A DNA stretch of 64,000 bases, taken from the NCBI GenBank assembly GCA_000320605.2, contig KB445794.1:1522033-1586032 (forward strand), given 5' to 3'. The notes beneath the pieces are model-generated. The model worked only from the letters and a program-made list of their open reading frames with translations, had not been told where the DNA came from and did not search any database. How positions within the stretch are numbered: the stretch's first letter is position 1; each line of letters begins with the position of its first letter. This stretch comes from Gelatoporia subvermispora B (Eukaryota; Basidiomycota; Agaricomycetes; Polyporales; Gelatoporiaceae). Both the position numbers and the translations under genes were made by a program. Positions 1 to 12,641 of the stretch are shown in pieces.

Positions 1-3000
1 CCAATCACCAACATTCAAAATCTACTGCGGAGATGTGCGCTTGTGCCGTGTTATAAAGTCCGAAAGGTGTGGTCGGAAGTCCGACTACCAGTGTGAGCTC
101 AACACTTCACATTGGTGCTGTCGTACAGTGTGAGACGTCCAAAACTAGTTCCGGGAAAAACTCCGTAGCGAGCCGATATCCCACGTTCCAACTGGTAAAA
201 ACGGGTGATAACCTGGGTTACAGCGAGTTCCATTTCAATAGAGACTTTTAGAAAATTTACCTTCAGGCACACCTGTTTACTTTCGGAGCACACCAAACAT
301 CAGGTGACGAGATTGTGCGAAGGATCTCTCGATGTGCTAGGATGTGCTCCGCAACCCCACATTGAGACGCCTAGACACCCAGAGCGACTGCTCGCCTCAC
401 TGGCCTTGTCCCTCGTCTATGCTCTCGATATACGGCCCACGGGTAGTCTGCATGACCTCTAACAGTACTTTCAAAAACCGCATTTCAGAAACTGAGCCCT
501 GAGTAGAAATATGGTCGCAACAGTACGACATGGCTGGGAATCGGGAATCTGAATATTTGGTGGAGCTGTGACGATCACATCTCCTCCAATGGTTTCCTGT
601 GTAGGTTAGAGCATGCTGCGGAATCAGCACGTGACATGAAGCCGTTTTTTCCAAAATTCTCTATTGAAATGTAACTCGCTGTACAAACCGTACCCCGTCT
701 CTCAGATTTGCATCAATACCTACGCCTTGTATCTCCTACCCATCGAAATGTGTTTTTCGTAATTGATCCATCATATCTACAAACTAGCTTCCGATTTCAT
801 CGGGCTTTCTCTGGACAGCAATTTGTGCCTGTCTGGAGGACTGTCTGGCTGGCCAGAAGTGCGTCCAGCCTCGACCCTCAAGTCTGATGAGCTCTTCGAT
901 GCGCGGATCTGTCACTCTTGTCTTGCCTTCGCGACCACAGCTGGTAATCGGTGGTATTCTTGGCCGGTAACTGAAATTCAAGAACGGTTCCGACGCCGCG
1001 CTACGTGTCTGGAAGTCCCCCTTGAATTTGATTCATATGTCGATCCGCAGAGACGACAGCAACTTCGGACGTTCGCAAGGCTCTCGAACCTCTATCGGAT
1101 TTGTGCGGAGATGGCCTAGGAGAGATGCAGTCGCGCTTCTGTATGCTCGTTGAAACAGGCTGGGCACCCCCACAGTCAGACTGCCTTCGTCAGGGTTCTG
1201 ATGTGCGTGCCTGCGAAGAATAGTGCGTTCTGTTCTCGTCCCTGCGCATTTCCAATTCCGATGTTTTGATTATCCTACTTTTTCGGCCGGTTAGTCCACT
1301 CGAAAGCCATGATACCAAATTTCGAACATGCTAAATTAGACCTTCGCTCTAAACATTGCATACGAGTCGTGTCGCTGAGTCATATGCAGAGCTGCTTAAC
1401 TGCAGTGTGCGCATCTCCGGAGCCGGCTCGGCAGCAGCTTCGACACTCCGAAGCCAGCCGGATAAGTAGTGTCCGTCCCAACATCCAGAGCATAACGACA
1501 TCGCCCATACACCAAGCTCGGATTACTGAGCCAGCGCGGAGCGCGTTATCATGCATTCGAAGCGCAATAGTAGGCACCGGGCCTGTCGTGTCATACATAA
1601 TGCACGAATAATAATTGAGTCAGCTGGCGTGGACGAGATGCGGCTTGCACCACCGGCCACGATCTCTTGCCATATGCGGACCGGCGCGCCGCGAAATATG
1701 TGCACGACAGCAACGGCGCGGGGGCCCCGCCCGCGGCCTTTGCTGCTGGCTACTACCAACCTCCCGGAGAATTCCTTTGACGGACGGTGTAGCATACACG
1801 GTGCGCGGCTAGGGCTGCTCGGAGGCGCGCGGGGCGGGGCCAGGTCTGGTCGCATGAGACATCGTGCTTTACGCACGATCCTATCTCCGTCGCCCAGTGT
1901 GGATCGGGCACGCAGTAGCTAACGAGGTAGGTTTATTGGAAACGGCGCCGTGGCGCCTCTCCATATGCGGATGGTCGATCTGGGGCCCCAGCCCGTATAA
2001 GTTCTGCCTGTGCTACCACACTTTCCAACGCCACATCCCAGCCCACTGCTGTACACACTAGTACTACAGGTGTCTGGCCCGCTATCGAAATTCGAGACCC
2101 CGCCGAACGACGAATTACGAGCGCAATGTGTTACAACATCGTCGAATGCGTGGAGTACAGGTGCGGCCACCGCTACCCTGTGCGGCGCCACTCGGTGCGT
2201 ATTTCTGGCAACGCACATGACTGATTTCGCGCGCTGATATGATAATGCGTGTGCCGCAGGTTGACTGCAACAGCCGGCAGTGCAGACGCAGCCAGTACCA
2301 CACGCCGACCCGGCACGATTGCGCTCGCGAGTGCCAGGAGGGGTACGTCGTTCGTCCTCTCCGAAGAAAAGTTACGCTCACACCATGTTGCAGGGTACGC
2401 CCCGACGTGCAGATGGTGCTCCCCTCGGACAGGCAGTTCGAGCCGTGTAGCCTCTGCCGCAACCCCCACCCGAAGATCAACGGGGTAGGAGGAGCAGGTC
2501 GAACTAACGCGAGCTAGTGACGGCACGGGGCCGAAACTGATTCTCGGGAGTGGGGAGGTTTGGGTGCAAAGACATTTGGACCGGATTCGAGATCTCGTGT
2601 GCGCAGTACGAAAGATTTGGCAAACGATAAGACGTGATCAAGACTGTACTGGTACTATCATTTTTCGTATTTTGATTTTGCGATGGCGAACTCAATACCA
2701 GGCGTTCGCGGAGGCTTGAATAAATCCACTGTATCCAGACGTTGACGAAGACCACCGAAGACGAACGTCTGCATATGCACGGCTGTATGTGCTGTTCAAT
2801 GTCAAAGTCGCCAGTGCGGGGATCAGGGAATCAGGGTGCCAGGAAGTTTCGCGTGTATTGACAATGTAAGTATGCGCATGTCCTTTAGTTGAAAACACTG
2901 CGATCAGAGACAGATTTCGAGGGTTGCTTCCATCGATGATATATTGTGACTCACTTTCTAAACCCTCAGACTCCGTATGAGACTTCCTCTGTCTCCTGGT

Positions 3001-6000
3001 TCCTCCTCTTCTCCAGACCCTAGTATAATGCGTGAGATAGCATGCGTTTCAAAGTCTTCGCGCCTTGCCCAGCCCGGGGACGAATTGGGATCGCACATCA
3101 GAGCCATATTCTGGGAATGTGGACCCAAGCCAAAGCTATTTCAGAGATGTTGCGGGCGTTGAAACAATGCTCCTGGACTGGAAAGGAGGTTACTCGGCTC
3201 GGCGAATGCTTCACAACCACTGCACCAGCTGACCAAACACGGTAATGATTCTGAGGGTGCGAAGTGAAGGAGTAGGCTCTATGAGATGTTGCGCCAGGAT
3301 TTGGCGTGAGCAGTGAAAGCGGCATTAGAAGACATTCTTTGGCTTCGTATGTCCAGGCAGAGCAATTGCATGTCCCGAAGGTCTGAACACCTGCGGCATG
3401 GGCTCAAAAACGGCTGACGGCTGGCGAATGAAATTGAGAGTAGTAGACCAGGGTGACATCGAGGCGTTGACATGCTCGGTTCTCCGCCCGCTACTGCGAT
3501 GGCCCAGATAGCTCGCGTCGCCTGATCATCTCACCAATTGTCGCCGCGCAGTTCGCGTTGCCTGAGAGCCCTGAGAGGCCGAGAAGAGCTGATAACATTC
3601 ACTAGCGTGGTCACATTGCACAGAGAAGGGAGGGGCCAGCATCGAACCGGCCGATTGTCGCGCGGAGGCGTCTAGGCATGTGCCAGCAATTCATGGGCCT
3701 CAAGCAATGTCTTCTGGTACTCCGTGGCCGCCCCGTTTTACCACCGTCCTTGACACCCTCCGTCCAGCCCAGGCGCACCCAGTGCCGAAGCCGAATGCTT
3801 GGCGCGGAGGAGATCCTAATTCAGGCCGGCGCCCATCGCGCAGGAAGGGGCACGAGGGAGCACAATGGCTTGTCGACTCGTGCCCAACATCGCCCTTCCC
3901 CGTCAGCAACGGTAGCCGGTCGCATATCCTTTGCGCAGAAGGAGAGAAAGCTTCCGGCCGTCTTCGTCCCGCCAGGTCTAGTTTGGTCTCTGCGACGGCT
4001 GGACGCTGACACTAGGTCGTATCTGGGCCTGGCTGCAAATATTCACTGCTCTGCAGGTGCCAACTAATTTTGAGGCCGCCGACGATGGTCCTCGAGTGGC
4101 CAAGGCAAGCGCCATGCGTCCCGGGCTAGATGAGGCAATCCCGAATCCCCGCTTCCTAATGTGAGCCAACGAGACGTCATAGAGCCAAAGTCCAGGAGAA
4201 CCGGGTCTTCCCAGGAATATTGAGTGTGTGCACTGTGGAGCCGGCGTATACCGTGGCAAAGAAACGGTTCGTCGTCGAGATCCAGAGGCACAGGCTCACA
4301 TCACGTAGCACGACGTACGTCGGTCCAACATTCATCGGCCAACATGTAGAGGCAAGCCACTAACAGAGCAGATCCAAGTCCAGCGAGCGAAGTACGGCCA
4401 AGTACGAGAATACGCTGAGGAAACAGGTGATTGATCTTGCATACGTTTTCTTCGCCTCCGTCTTGATCAAGGGTTAAAGATCGATGTTAGTAGAGTTCAC
4501 GCAGACCGATCTCAGTTATTTACCGCGAGTTTCAGCTAGTGTTTGAACCAGATCTTGTCCTTGACATAGCGGTGTACAAGTGAAGATGATGCGGCGAAAT
4601 AATGCGTCCATTCGCTGCGATGTATTGCTATGACGTATGCCCCATGCCCTTTTGTTTTGCTTCATGACACTGCGAAGTCCTGACCTGTCAAAGAGAGGCA
4701 GCGTTCCCATCTCCCCTCCACTTCTCCCTGCCCATCATCGTCGACAGCGCAATGCACAACGGTCAGCTACATATTCGTCGACAGCTGTAATGTCGCACAG
4801 TCAGGTGAGCGTCCCTTACTTACATGCACTCTCAGAGGAGATGGACCTCTCCTCAACAGAGTGCAACAGTCTAGCACGGCCAGGATGTAACTTGTTTGTG
4901 CATGCGTCTACAGATGGGCCTCTGTGTGGGCGGATTGTGTGCCTGCTTCTTCATGGCTTGCTCTCGGCCGTGAGCGAGTATCCGCGCAATCTGCACCGCC
5001 GCGGCGAGCCTAAATGTGCCGGGGCTTGCGGAGACTCGGCCCTTGGTCCAGTGACCAAGGACAATGCTCTCGGATAGCAAATCTAATTCATTGCCCTCGG
5101 CAGATGTGCCAAGTGTTTCATCCTATTCTCTTTTTCTCATGTCTACCGGTTTGGCCAACGCAAACACGTGGAGCATCGCTGTTCCAGAGTTTATGGGCTG
5201 CCTCAGGGCTAGACCACCCCACTTATGTCGTGCACTCATCACATGTTTCGAACACTGCACCGAGAAGATGTGTCTCTAGTGAAGCTTCTGCACCTGTACC
5301 GCGTTCTACCTATGTTTCAATTCGGTGGAAGCGATGTTTGATGAAGTTCGTAGCCGTCGTGCGCGTCCGGTGGCGCCAAAGCCCGGGCATACGGCCTGCG
5401 ATTAATACCGTAAACTACTAACAGAGGCGCTGCCTGCGTTGGCATCCGCATTGCTTGCTTTTGTTTCTACCAATTTTTTAGAATGTTCACAATCACGGCG
5501 ACTCTTGATCCCTAGCTTGGATGTGTCGACTCAAACATTACGTGAGGATACGAGTCCCGGAGATAGCGACGGAGGTCTGTCACGAAGATATGTTGGCGCA
5601 AGAGAGACTGCAGCTATCGAATAGTCGAGGAGGATCCCATTGATTATGATACCTCAGTTACTCAATCGTAGGACTCTCTTAAAATATCATGATAAGAGGA
5701 AATGACCTTGGACAAGGAGCTCAAGAAAGTGTCCTTCCAGAACATCGACGTTGTTCCATGCGGCAGCCTTCGTTGAGCTGTATCAGCTGTGCACTTGCCA
5801 CGCAAACCCTCTTTGAGCCAGTTTTGACTCAATATGACCACGGACACGTTCATTCATTGGCTGCCGGTAGTATGGGCCATTCGACACCGCGGCTACACGG
5901 CGTGAGCCTTGAGGCCTGAGGGATGAGTATTACAGACATCTGGCGACCGTTTATGTGATATTTGCGCTATGGTGATGTCACTGGAAGTAATGACATCTTG

Positions 6001-6450
6001 CCAGGGCTGATCCCCGGAGAAGAGCGTGGATCTGGACTTCACGAAGGTGCCACGGGACAAGACGTACCTTATCGTCCCGAGGTGCTTCATTCGAGAACTA
6101 TCGAATGCAACTGCAGTGCGAAAGTGGCGATAGGAGAATGCTCGCCCATAGTCTAGCAAGAGACCGCAACACTGGATTTTCTACTGGTGACGTGCGAACG
6201 TTAGCGATATCGAAAAGGAGAGTTGCCAAAAAGGGCACGACGCGTGGACGATATATGGGTGTGAGAAGCTTCAACAGAAAACCGTATGTGGACCAGCGCT
6301 TTCTTATATGATCCTTGGGACGACTATTATGTGCGTTCTTCATCCGAAGAGTATGCATCGCACCACTAGGATTGATTAGAGCGCAATTGGAATTTTGCTA
6401 GTACGCAGGTCATTCACCACGATGTCATCGAGGATTTAGGAGGATGTTCC
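1..6450. other. Gene-poor left flank
   Basis: About 6.4 kb on both strands contains only short, overlapping, mutually inconsistent reading frames. None carries a domain I recognise or a run of exons joined by plausible GT-AG introns. A GC-rich block lies near 1,650-1,850. The longest frames (for example 3,678-4,067 plus and 4,637-5,077 plus) have no recognisable motif and are most likely chance ORFs. The stretch may contain decayed genes or transposon relics that I cannot identify by eye. Confidence 0.5.
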
Positions 6451-6523
6451 TATAAAGGAAAAGTAGAGCGCCACGTGACTATCACAGCCGAAATTGATTT
6501 GCAGAACGCTTTGCTTTTGACTC
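6451..6523 (+). promoter_or_regulatory. ADE1 promoter elements: TATA-like, CACGTG, TGACTC
   Basis: Upstream of ADE1 there is a TATAAAGG at 6451, a CACGTGAC palindrome core at 6472-6479 and a TGACTC at 6518-6523, 46 bp before the start codon. TGACTC is the core bound by Gcn4 and by Bas1 in front of yeast purine genes. That these sites work here is inference. Confidence 0.4.
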
Positions 6524-6569
6524 GGATCCGTAGCGAGAGGCTTTCGCTGCTTCGTACCCTTATTTTACT

Positions 6570-7737
6570 ATGGCTTCAACAAGCTCAGACTCTGTGCTGG
6601 TCTATTCTGATCTCCCTGACCTGACCCTGATATCGAGAGGCAAAGTGCGCGACATCTACACGACATCGTCACCGGAGCATCTTCTATTCGTCGCGTCGGA
6701 CCGAATCTCAGCGTACGATGTTATCCTGCGCAACGTTTGTCCATCCCTGCCTGTATCACATACGTGATCCAATGACATTCTTCCATGGATTTTGCGCGCC
6801 TCATCAACCACTGTTCCGACTTTGCGATGCACTGAACAGGGCGTCCCGGACAAGGGCAAGGTCCTGACGAAGATCTCGCTCTTCTGGTTTGAGAAGCTCA
6901 AGGACATCGTTCCCAACCACTTTGTGACTGCCAATGTCGATGAGATGCCTGAGGAAGTTCGGAAATACAAGTCGCAGCTTGAGGGCAGGGCGATGCTCGT
7001 AAAGAAGGCAAAGGTCATTCCTCTGGAAGCCATCGTCCGAGGATACATCACGGGTGCGTCACTCGTGTCGAAGATCCAACTCAGCCTGCTAAACGCTGTG
7101 TAGGTTCTGGATGGTCGGAGTACAAGAAGAATGGGACCGTGCACGGTATTCCGCTCCCTGCGGGCCTTGTCGAGTCCCAAAAGCTGCCGCAGCCTCTCTT
7201 CACCCCGTCGACGAAAGCGGAGCAAGGAGAGCATGACGAGAACATCTCCCCAGAGCGAGGTATGTCATGTCCATCTTTCCGCAATAGCAATGGGACAATT
7301 GACCTGTGCAAACAGCGGCGGAGATCATTGGCCAAGAGCTCTACGACAAAGTCTCCAGGATCGCGATCCGCCTGTACGAGGAAGCCGCCGCATACGCGCT
7401 CACGCGCGGTGTCATCCTGGCGGACACCAAGTTCGAATTTGGTCTCCTATCTCTGCCCGACGGCACCGAGGAGCTCATCCTCATCGACGAGGCGCTCACT
7501 CCCGACTCCTCACGTTACTGGCCCGCGGCGTCGTACGCGCCCGGCGGATCGCAGCCCAGCTTCGACAAGCAGTACCTGCGCGACTGGCTCACGTCCGTCG
7601 GCTTCCGGAAGGGGCTCGAGGACGGCCCGGAGGGTAGCGAGGGCAAAGGATGGGTCATGGACGAGAGCGTAGTCGAGGGGACGAGGCGTCGTTACCTGGA
7701 AGCGCTGACGATGCTGACAGGCGAAGAGAGCGTATAA
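6570..7737 (+). CDS. ADE1: SAICAR synthetase (phosphoribosylaminoimidazole-succinocarboxamide synthase)
   Basis: Ligates aspartate to CAIR with ATP to give SAICAR, a cytosolic step of de novo purine synthesis. Exons are 6570-6734, 6840-7053, 7104-7259 and 7316-7737; they sum to 957 nt and give 318 aa, close to the roughly 300 aa usual for the fungal enzyme. Visible family motifs are the N-terminal SRGKVRDIY phosphate-binding loop, [11 protein letters not shown], the [13 protein letters not shown] stretch created by the first splice, the VRGYITGSGW stretch created by the second splice, and the C-terminal ADTKFEFGL and [14 protein letters not shown] active-site segments. The start is the only ATG that gives the conserved N-terminus. 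It is convergent with the Rab GAP gene, with only about 180 bp between stop codons. A TGACTC lies upstream. Confidence 0.96.
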
Positions 7738-7919
7738 CGTGGATTCATTCCGGTAACAATCGGTCGTCGTGCTCGCAAGGTGTGAAGGAGTTAAATACCA
7801 GTCCTGTGAGCAGTGCGATGCGTATGAATGCTATAGCAATGTAGTCTGTGCTGCAGGGAATACTGTACAAGCCTGTAAAAGCCAAGGAAACAATAATAGA
7901 TAGAATCTAGCAACATCCA

Positions 7920-10900
7920 CTATCCTTTGACCGGTTCCGCGTTGATCAAATCTAGGATTTCCGGTGAGCTGCTGCTGCCGCAACGGTCATAGACTGCCTA
8001 CCTTTCGCAATTTCTCGCTCAGCCTCCGTCAAGCCCGAATCATGGGCTTCCAGGAAAGCGTCGACCTGGACGACGTCAGAGTTTGCCTGTCTGTGTGGTA
8101 GGACAGCGATCTTACCTCATCCATAACGTCATCATCTTCGATGTCAGTCTCATCTTCGCTGTCTTCAATATCCTTCGCGTCGTCAATCGCGAAGGGTGTG
8201 CGTTCCATATATGCAGCAGCCTGCGCAGCCGCCTGCAACATGTTTGGCATTGGTGAGTACTCGGTCGCTGCGGCATCGGTGGCTGCCGGCTCCTCGACGG
8301 CGAGCGTCGAAGAAGCCGATGGTGCAAGCGTTGGGGAGGTCAAGGTTGCGGAGCTGTCCGTTGCGGTGAGGCTACCCTTCGAGGCCGAACGACGCATTGT
8401 CGGCGTGAGAAGTGATTCCCGAGCTTTTGGTTCTTCCAGCGCTGTATACTTCCCGATGGCCGGGCGGTGATACACCTTGATATCGAGTATCAGCAAAGGA
8501 GATGTCGTCACGGATAAGAAGACGAGATACCTGATGCTTGCCGATCGTCCTGCCAATCTCGTCTGAGACCTTGTACAGCAACTTGCGGTTGTCATCGGTG
8601 GCAATATTTTGCCAGATGCCGCCGAGGATGCTGCCGTTCGACGAGGGAAGGTCCATGAGGGGTACAGGTTCCAGTCTGAACGTGCCCGAAAAGTCCGTTT
8701 CGAAGAATGATTCCAGAATCTCGTCAGCCAGTACGACCATCCGGAAGCTGAGATACAGACATCAGTAGCATTTGACTGTCAGACCACGTGTGTACTCACG
8801 TTGCCAGGTTCATGTACGGCTGATTCGACTCGATGTGTGGTGGCGGGTCTTCCGGATCCACACCCTCCGGTCTGGGCAGGAGTGCGTCGCCATATTCGAA
8901 GGCGTTGGACATGAACCGGCTGACAGCACCTAGGTATGCATCACCAACCTCAAAACGGAAGATGAACTGGAAGAGCAACGTCAATGGAAGAAGAGACAAA
9001 CAGACGCCACGGACAGACCAAAAGTGATTCAGAAAGTGTCAGCACTTCATCCTTGGTCAGATATCCGTCCTTGTTCTTGTCATGAAGATTGAAGAACCAT
9101 TCGATATTCTCCATGAGGTCGTTGAACATGACGCCGTCCAGGCCAGACACAAGATCCTGCCAACATTCTATATAGGACGTTGCATGGACTTCTGAAGGTG
9201 ACGTACCTGGAAGGACAACGCTCCCCGGAAGGCAGTGTCCCAAAAGAAGAACAAACGGTCAATCATCTCATGCTCTGCCACATCGCGATCCACTCGTTGC
9301 TGCGACAGTTACAGTTCAGTATCGTTGAGATACACTCGATATCATACATACCTGGAACCCATTCGAAACAATCTTCTCATCTCGCGCCCACGTCGCAATT
9401 TCGCTCAGGAATACCTTGAAAGTCCTGAGGCCGATTCGAGTCTCTGGCCGCTCCTCCGAAGTGTCCTTCGTGGTCAGCAACGACGGCGGTGGGAGCGACA
9501 CAGCGGGTGGAGGTTCGACGCAGATTGCCTTGAACAACGCATCATAGATCAGACCCGCCTGCTCCTTGCTGAACCTTCCCAGGCTCTTCAGGTTCCGGAT
9601 CGCAGAGCGCTTTGAGAATGTCTCAATGCTGTGTACAATCTCCGACCGGTACTTTCGACGCTCCGAGAGGATCGTATCGTCAGTGATCACCGCGAATTCG
9701 CGGAAAGATACAAGTAACAGCTCCTGAAACTTCGTGATCGCCCGCGCTCGTGCATCCGTGGAATTCGGGTGCGCAGAATCGCCCAATGAAGAGAAATAAT
9801 CGCGCATCAAACTACACGCTCGCATCAGTAATCAGATAGAAAACGATGCCAAAATAATGCGAATTGAAACATACTTAAGGAAACCACCATCGTCCTGAAT
9901 TTGCAGCAGCTTCTCCCCATTGATCTTCAGGATAGCTAGATATCAAATCAATCAAACGAAATAAAACAATCGGAACTGATGCGACTAACCAAGTCTACGT
10001 CACAGCGAACAAATGTTAGACATGTGAAGAATACGTGTGGCAAATCGGCTCACCCAACTTGAAACAGGACCTTAGGGCCCATACAGAAGAAACAATCCAT
10101 TATCCGGAAAGCAAAGACCATAGGCATGCTGTTAATAAACCTACGTGGGGGATGAGTAGATTGCTTCCGTGAAGTCGAAGAACGCGCGTACAAACTCAGG
10201 AACCACGGTAGGGATGCAACAGATAGTTGGACGTCCACTTGTTGGAAATGGTCGTGGATGATGGGCAGACACCGCTGCACGAGGGACTCGAACACTCTTT
10301 GATCAAGCAGCGTTCCGTGCATCGACGGGCTAAGGTAGACATTGAGCGATGATGTTTACGTCTATGAACATACGGAGCCGCGCACCTGTAGTAACCTGGC
10401 AGAAGACGATCACAGATGACTTCTAGAAGCCAGAACGCTTGCTCCTCGGACATGTAGCTGATGATATCATCTCGATAAGGTGCCCATCCAGATTAGCGAC
10501 GACGTACATCAAAATAGCGGCTGCCAAGATGTTCATCGCCTGCTGCACGTTAGCCATCGCCACTCCTCGCTCACGAAAGGCGTCCCGTACCTGGCAATAT
10601 CCCGTTTCAGGGTTCTTGAACGAGTACGCCTGCAGCACGCGCCGGAGTGCCGCGATACCCTCCTCCGACTGGTACGCAGAGTATTCGGGCAGACTCCGAT
10701 GGAGGTCCTTCTCGATCTCTTCCGTGCTCGTGCTCGTGCGGCCGGCATTTTCTTCCAAAATTTGCTCGAAGCGTCCGGGATACGAGAAGCGGAGATACAT
10801 CGAGCCCGACAAAGTCTCCCACATCTCACCGCGCAACCGATTTGGCAGGCCTACTTGGATCAGCCGCGTACATTGAGGGTAACGCAAGAGCGTCAAGTTG

Positions 10901-11879
10901 CGTCCGTGCGCTGCGGAACATTAGGATACTATCTTGGTAGGGGTCAGATATCAGCGTACTCTTCAGATATGTTGTCCACAGCTTCGTCTTCGACGCTTCC
11001 CGGAGTCTAACGTCGTCAGGTCACTCTTTCAAGGTTCAATGCGTCAGGCTTACTTCTTAGGATCGCCAGGAAACTTGAACTTCAGACCCAGGCCGCCGAG
11101 ATACATCGACTCGTGTTCCGAAATGGAAGCCTCCGCCGCTTTAGCCGCGTCCTTCTCGTCACCTTCCGCAACAAGAATCTCTGAAAAGCACGTCTTGACG
11201 AAGCCCTTGACGGTCTTCATCTGCCCGCGCTGCAGCTCTGCCTTGAGCGCGTCGCGGAGGAGCGAGCAGAACAGGTCCGCAGTCGGGCGGAGGGACGTGA
11301 GTTGGACGACCTGTATGCATACATCGCGGACAAGGTTCGATAGTCAGGAACGAGAGTCACGAATCAGCGATCACTGCCGGCACAGCGGAAAGGCACACAC
11401 GCACGATCTTCATGCCATGCCAGAGCGAGAGGCTGAGCGCGTAGATCCCCGCGCGCGCATTGAGCCGCTCAACGCGGCGGATCGTGCACAGCGGGATGGT
11501 GAAGCGCACCGACTTGCGGTCGAGCGATGCGAACGCGAGGTACGGCGGGAGCAGGTGCAACTTGCCGGCCTGGCGATTCGTCGGCGCACGCCCACACAAG
11601 ATCGCACCCGCGCAAGATCAGCACACATCCAGACCCGACCGCGCGCGGGCGACGTACATACGAGTCCTCGACGCCCTGCACGCCGAGCGAGAGCACCGCG
11701 TTGATCTCCATGCGCTCGAGTTCGGGCTCGCCCGCCTTGTCCTTGTCCTTCTCGCCCTTGCCATTCTCCTTTACATTCTCGTGTGCGGGCACGTCCAGCG
11801 GGAGCGCGAAGAAGAGCTGCGTGAGCTGGTCGCGCGTCGGCTCCTTAAAGTTGCGCAGGTGCGTTGATATGGTCGCCAT
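7920..11879 (-). CDS. gyp2: GRAM-TBC-EF-hand Rab GTPase-activating protein (Gyp2/Mdr1, TBC1D8/9 type)
   Basis: Predicted to stimulate GTP hydrolysis by Rab GTPases in membrane traffic. The N-terminus (from ATG at 11879) carries GRAM-type segments (near 11.6-11.3 kb and 11.2-11.0 kb). The TBC domain follows at about 10.9-10.05 kb: [12 protein letters not shown] begins it, IEKDLHR supplies the arginine finger and GYCQ the glutamine finger, both catalytic residues of the dual-finger mechanism. Downstream an EF-hand loop reads [12 protein letters not shown] (about 9.1 kb), as in TBC1D8/9 and yeast Mdr1. The acidic, serine-rich C-terminal tail ends at TAG 7920-7922 after small exons (last exon ends with NAEPVKG). 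At least ten introns interrupt it. Its order GRAM-GRAM-TBC-EF hand is what identifies the subfamily; the Rab target cannot be read from sequence. Confidence 0.9.
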
Positions 11880-12640
11880 TGTGCGTCACGTCCGGCGTGC
11901 CTGGCGCTGTGGGCCTGTATGCCTGCTACAGAGTCCTCGTGCTAGTAAGCGATGTGCGCACCCCGGTCGAAGCCGAGCTTGATCAGTGTATGGGTGCGGT
12001 CCAGGATCGCTCCTCACGCAGCGTGGAAGTCGTCTGTACTCGCACGAGAGTAGTAGAGGTTAGAGGTTAAAGCAGCAAGAACTAGAGGGTGTACTGCAAG
12101 AGACAGTGGAGGCGGCAATCTGGGGCTATGCGCGCTCAGAGCCGCCCAGATGCCTCCGTGCGCGATCACTCTACCGGGCGCCTACGCAACGACTACACAT
12201 GGTCTGAACCAAGTCCAGTCTCAGTCCTCAGTCAAATTCCTGACACGAACCCTGTTCATGTCAAAACAACTGCGATTGTGTATTCAACTGTACATGCGTG
12301 CTACCCTGTACCTAATGCGATGAGAAACGATTTGAAGAGAACAACAATTTCCGTGAGGGTGACGAGCGGAGCAAGACGAAATGTGGCGACCAACAAGGTG
12401 AGTGCAAGTGCTGCATAGTTACATACAAAAACTGTCGAATACGGATGCGAGATATGTTACCTGAGCAGACTGAGAATACAATACAAACTAGTGAGGGCTG
12501 GACGTTAGGATAACCGTGAATTTTCGTGTCTGTCGTAAGGAATGTATGGTCCCCTTTTGAATCCAGAGCAAGTAAGGACGAAGTTGAGGGGGCGAGCAAT
12601 ACAGGACGATCGAAAGCGGATGATGGTGAGGGAGAGGGCG
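11880..12640. other. Intergenic, no gene seen
   Basis: Upstream region of the Rab GAP and 3' flank of the next minus-strand gene. Only short frames are present and nothing is recognised. Confidence 0.5.
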
Positions 12641-12641
12641 T

